A DNA stretch of 64,000 bases, taken from Silurus meridionalis (Eukaryota > Chordata > Actinopteri > Siluriformes > Siluridae). A model generated the notes under the pieces. It did no database searches and had not been told where the DNA came from. It saw nothing but the letters and a program-made list of their open reading frames with translations. A program made the translations under genes and the position numbers. Positions 61,720 through 64,000 of the stretch are shown one piece after another; positions within the stretch are counted from its first letter, which is position 1; every line of letters starts with the position of its first letter. The stretch is from positions 32,538,463 to 32,602,462 of the forward strand of contig NC_060887.1 in assembly GCF_014805685.1 (NCBI RefSeq), given 5' to 3'.

Positions 61720-62180
61720 TATTAAGGATGTGCATCTCCATTACTGAGGCCGATGTGATTCGCATCCTGACTCATAGCCAACGATATAATACATTAAAGA
61801 TACATATGAAGCAGCTACAGATGCGAAATGATTCACGTTTATTACAGTGCGGTGCGATCCGATTTTTATTAAAAAAATGATGCTATGCAATTCAATATGG
61901 TAGAGATAGTTCACTTTTATTTCTTTGGTTCAGACAGACAGCAAATCATCAATTTACTTAAGCGCCATCTGACATCTAACGCATGGCCCTTTCACAAACA
62001 GGCTTTTGTAGTGCAAAAAAAAAAAAGAAGAATTTATTTGTCTCCAGGAAGATGCAGCTCTACCTCTGCCATGTTAATCTTTTTTCCGATGTGACTTCCG
62101 GGACATGCCTCAGTGTCCGTAGTGTTGTGATGCATCATATTCACGTAGCAGCAGTGGTGCTGAGAGAACAGTTTAGTGAG
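61720..62180. repeat. Possible decayed DNA transposon
   Basis: 'aaggatgtgcatctccatta', 'gatgtgattcgcatcc' and 'tgcggtgcgatccga' recall a fish hAT-like repeat. The ends and class are uncertain. Confidence 0.35.
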
Positions 62181-62339
62181 GAGAAATCAATGTGCATATA
62201 AAACATTACTCACTTTCTAAATTGAAAGTATCTGTGAATCTTACATCCCTTACTTTTTATGCTGGATCTTACAATAACTAACTCCTGCATTAGTGCTTCA
62301 TCAGAAGCTAAACAGTTTCTTTCCCTGACCTAAATGCAT

Positions 62340-62935
62340 GTACATCGATCAGCCATAACTTTAGCATCACTGAATGGTGAGGAGAATAATATTGGATTTC
62401 TTGTCACAATGGCACCTGTCAATTTGTGGGTTATATTTTATTGCAAGTGAATAGTCAGTTCTCATATTTGATGTATTGCAAGCAGAAAAAATAGGCAAGC
62501 ACAAGGATCTGAGTGACTTTGGCAAGAAACCATTTTTATATGTCTAAAGAAAGCATTTCCAGAACCTTTCTTACCTGGGGAAGAGATTCACTTCTAGAAA
62601 GCAGGCAAAGCCAATAGAGGTACTCTGATAAAATGTTCTGCTGGGGAAATGATGGTCCTGGCATTCATGTGGATGTTGCTTTGACACGTACCACCTACCT
62701 AAACGCTGTTGCAAACCAAATACACCCCTTCAAGGCAACAGTATTGCCTAATGATAGTGTCTTCTTTCAGAAGGGTAATGCACCGTGCTTCACTGCAAAA
62801 AGTGAAATGGTTTGAGATTTTCAAATTCCTGAGATCTTAGACTGATCAGATATCGGTGGGATGTACTGGACAGATGCATGTAATCTATAATGCGTCAGAG
62901 CACTGTTAATTATTTAAAAATACTCATATTAATAC
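62340..62935 (+). mobile_element. Tc1-like element, family B, internally deleted
   Basis: The left terminus is 'tacatcgatcagccataact', and then 'gtcacaatggcacctgtcaa'. After a deletion the catalytic part is readable: FCWGNDGPGIHVDVALTRTT and FFQKGNAPC, where FFQQDNAPC is expected, so the catalytic Asp is changed. A stop follows at 62813. The right terminus was not found. Confidence 0.8.
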
Positions 62936-63114
62936 TTGTGTCTTCTAGTTGCAGTGTTATGATTGATCCTGGATTGAAATGTAGATGGCAATGTAGATGA
63001 TGTAATTGTGTATGCAAACTTATCATTTCATGAATTCTCACTGCCACAATGTCCTTATATATCTAAATATTAATAACATTACGTGAAAGTCTAATTAAGT
63101 GTCTCAAAAATACA
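62936..63114. other. Intronic sequence, nothing recognised
   Basis: AT-rich unique-looking segment. Confidence 0.35.
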
Positions 63115-63420
63115 TTATATGGACAGATGTAATTGAAAGCCTAACATTTTTCCAGCCATGTGTGGTTCTTGGAGGCACACAATTAGATTGGAGGAACACA
63201 GTTGTATAAGATCTGATCAGGAGCTCTTGACTTCAATTCCCTGTACCACCGCGCTGCCCTCTGCTGTACCCTTGGGCAAGGCCTTTAACCCTCATTCGCT
63301 CATTTGTATAAATGAGTTAACTGTAAGTCTACAATAGGAGTTACAATTACAATAATTCTACAAATGTGAACTACAATAGGAGACCCAAACCTGTTCCAGC
63401 ATAACAATGCTGGTGTGCAT
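63115..63420 (+). mobile_element. Tc1-like fossil, family A, split by a SINE
   Basis: The left part is 'ccagccatgtgtggttcttg' and 'ggaggcacacaattagattg'. The right part is 'taggagacccaaacctgttc' and 'cagcataacaatgctggtgt'. The two are adjacent in intact copies and are separated here by about 150 bp of SINE sequence. Confidence 0.75.
63210..63350 (+). repeat. SINE fragment nested in Tc1 fossil
   Basis: 'aggagctcttgacttcaatt' (B-box side), 'cccttgggcaaggcctttaa' and 'ccctcattcgctcatttgta' belong to the same SINE type as 29765-29940. It interrupts the Tc1 copy and is therefore younger. Confidence 0.6.
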
Positions 63421-63433
63421 AGTATAAAATAAA

Positions 63434-63434
<1 letters not shown>

Positions 63435-63502
<68 letters not shown>
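63435..63502. repeat. (TA)n microsatellite
   Basis: About 34 TA units, right after the truncated Tc1 fossil. Confidence 0.95.
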
Positions 63503-63505
<3 letters not shown>

Positions 63506-63599
63506 TTTATATGTTTCCACTGTTTCTCAATGTAAAATAAGCTTTAGATTGCTAGGAGCTTCTAAATCCACAACTCCAACTGACTGTGTTAGACTTTAG

Positions 63600-63840
63600 A
63601 AAGACAATACTCATAGTCACTGGCACCTGATATTTCTCACTCCCCGGTGTTTGTATTGTGGTTTTAATTATTTATAATCATACCATGTTTTCCTTGCCAC
63701 ATTGCCCCAGGCTTGCTCATTGAGGATAAATACACATAGTTCACATATTTACATTTTTGTTCTATAATTCATAAATTCTGTAATGCTGCTTTGAGACAAT
63801 GTGCATTGTGAAATGCACTATAGAAATAAACATGAATTCT

Positions 63841-63845
<5 letters not shown>
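63600..63845 (+). repeat. Dispersed retroposon 3' end
   Basis: 'cccaggcttgctcattgagg' and 'tgctgctttgagacaatgtg' end in 'actatagaaataaacatgaa', directly followed by a tetranucleotide repeat that probably grew from its tail. Confidence 0.7.

Positions 63846-64000
<155 letters not shown>

Overview
The window is AT-rich vertebrate intronic DNA. The abundance of Tc1-like transposons, tRNA-derived SINEs and long CA/TG, CT and TA microsatellites points to a teleost fish. The mix of SINE and LINE tails looks like an otophysan, perhaps a catfish, but that is a judgement from memory and not something the sequence proves. I see no bacterial, phage or CRISPR features.

One protein-coding gene is supported: FARS2, the mitochondrial phenylalanyl-tRNA synthetase, on the + strand. 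Four internal coding exons lie at 473-635, 733-864, 27494-27654 and 43191-43342. All have AG/GT borders, and their phases run through without a break (608 nt of coding sequence). Together they encode the second half of the class II catalytic core, including motif 3, and the first half of the C-terminal FDX-ACB anticodon-binding domain. The start of the gene lies before position 1. The last coding part was not found before position 64000. Three long introns make up nearly all of the window: about 26.6 kb, 15.5 kb and more than 20.6 kb.

The introns are a graveyard of transposable elements. (1) Tc1/mariner: one nearly full-length DD34E element with long IR/DR termini and a broken transposase (52137-53747), an internally deleted relative (45860-46365), and decayed copies of several other Tc1-like families. 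(2) Two copies of a roughly 310-bp pogo/Tigger-like MITE. (3) hAT-like non-autonomous elements, one carrying a 147-bp palindrome. (4) A MITE with 25-bp perfect terminal repeats. (5) A 5'-truncated L1/Tx1-like LINE sitting inside the (CTTT)n tail of a SINE. (6) tRNA-derived SINEs and several families of LINE/SINE 3' tails. (7) Many microsatellites, often touching Tc1 ends.

Between the repeats are moderately GC-rich, non-repetitive stretches (about 6.0-6.6, 20.25-21.2, 23.0-23.35, 26.1-26.8, 50.3-51.3 and 60.5-60.85 kb) that look like candidate conserved non-coding elements. There is also a strong CTCF-type motif at 2905-2918 and a miRNA-like hairpin at 59642-59709. I found no convincing undescribed biological system; the most interesting items are structural features of the mobile elements and the candidate regulatory elements.
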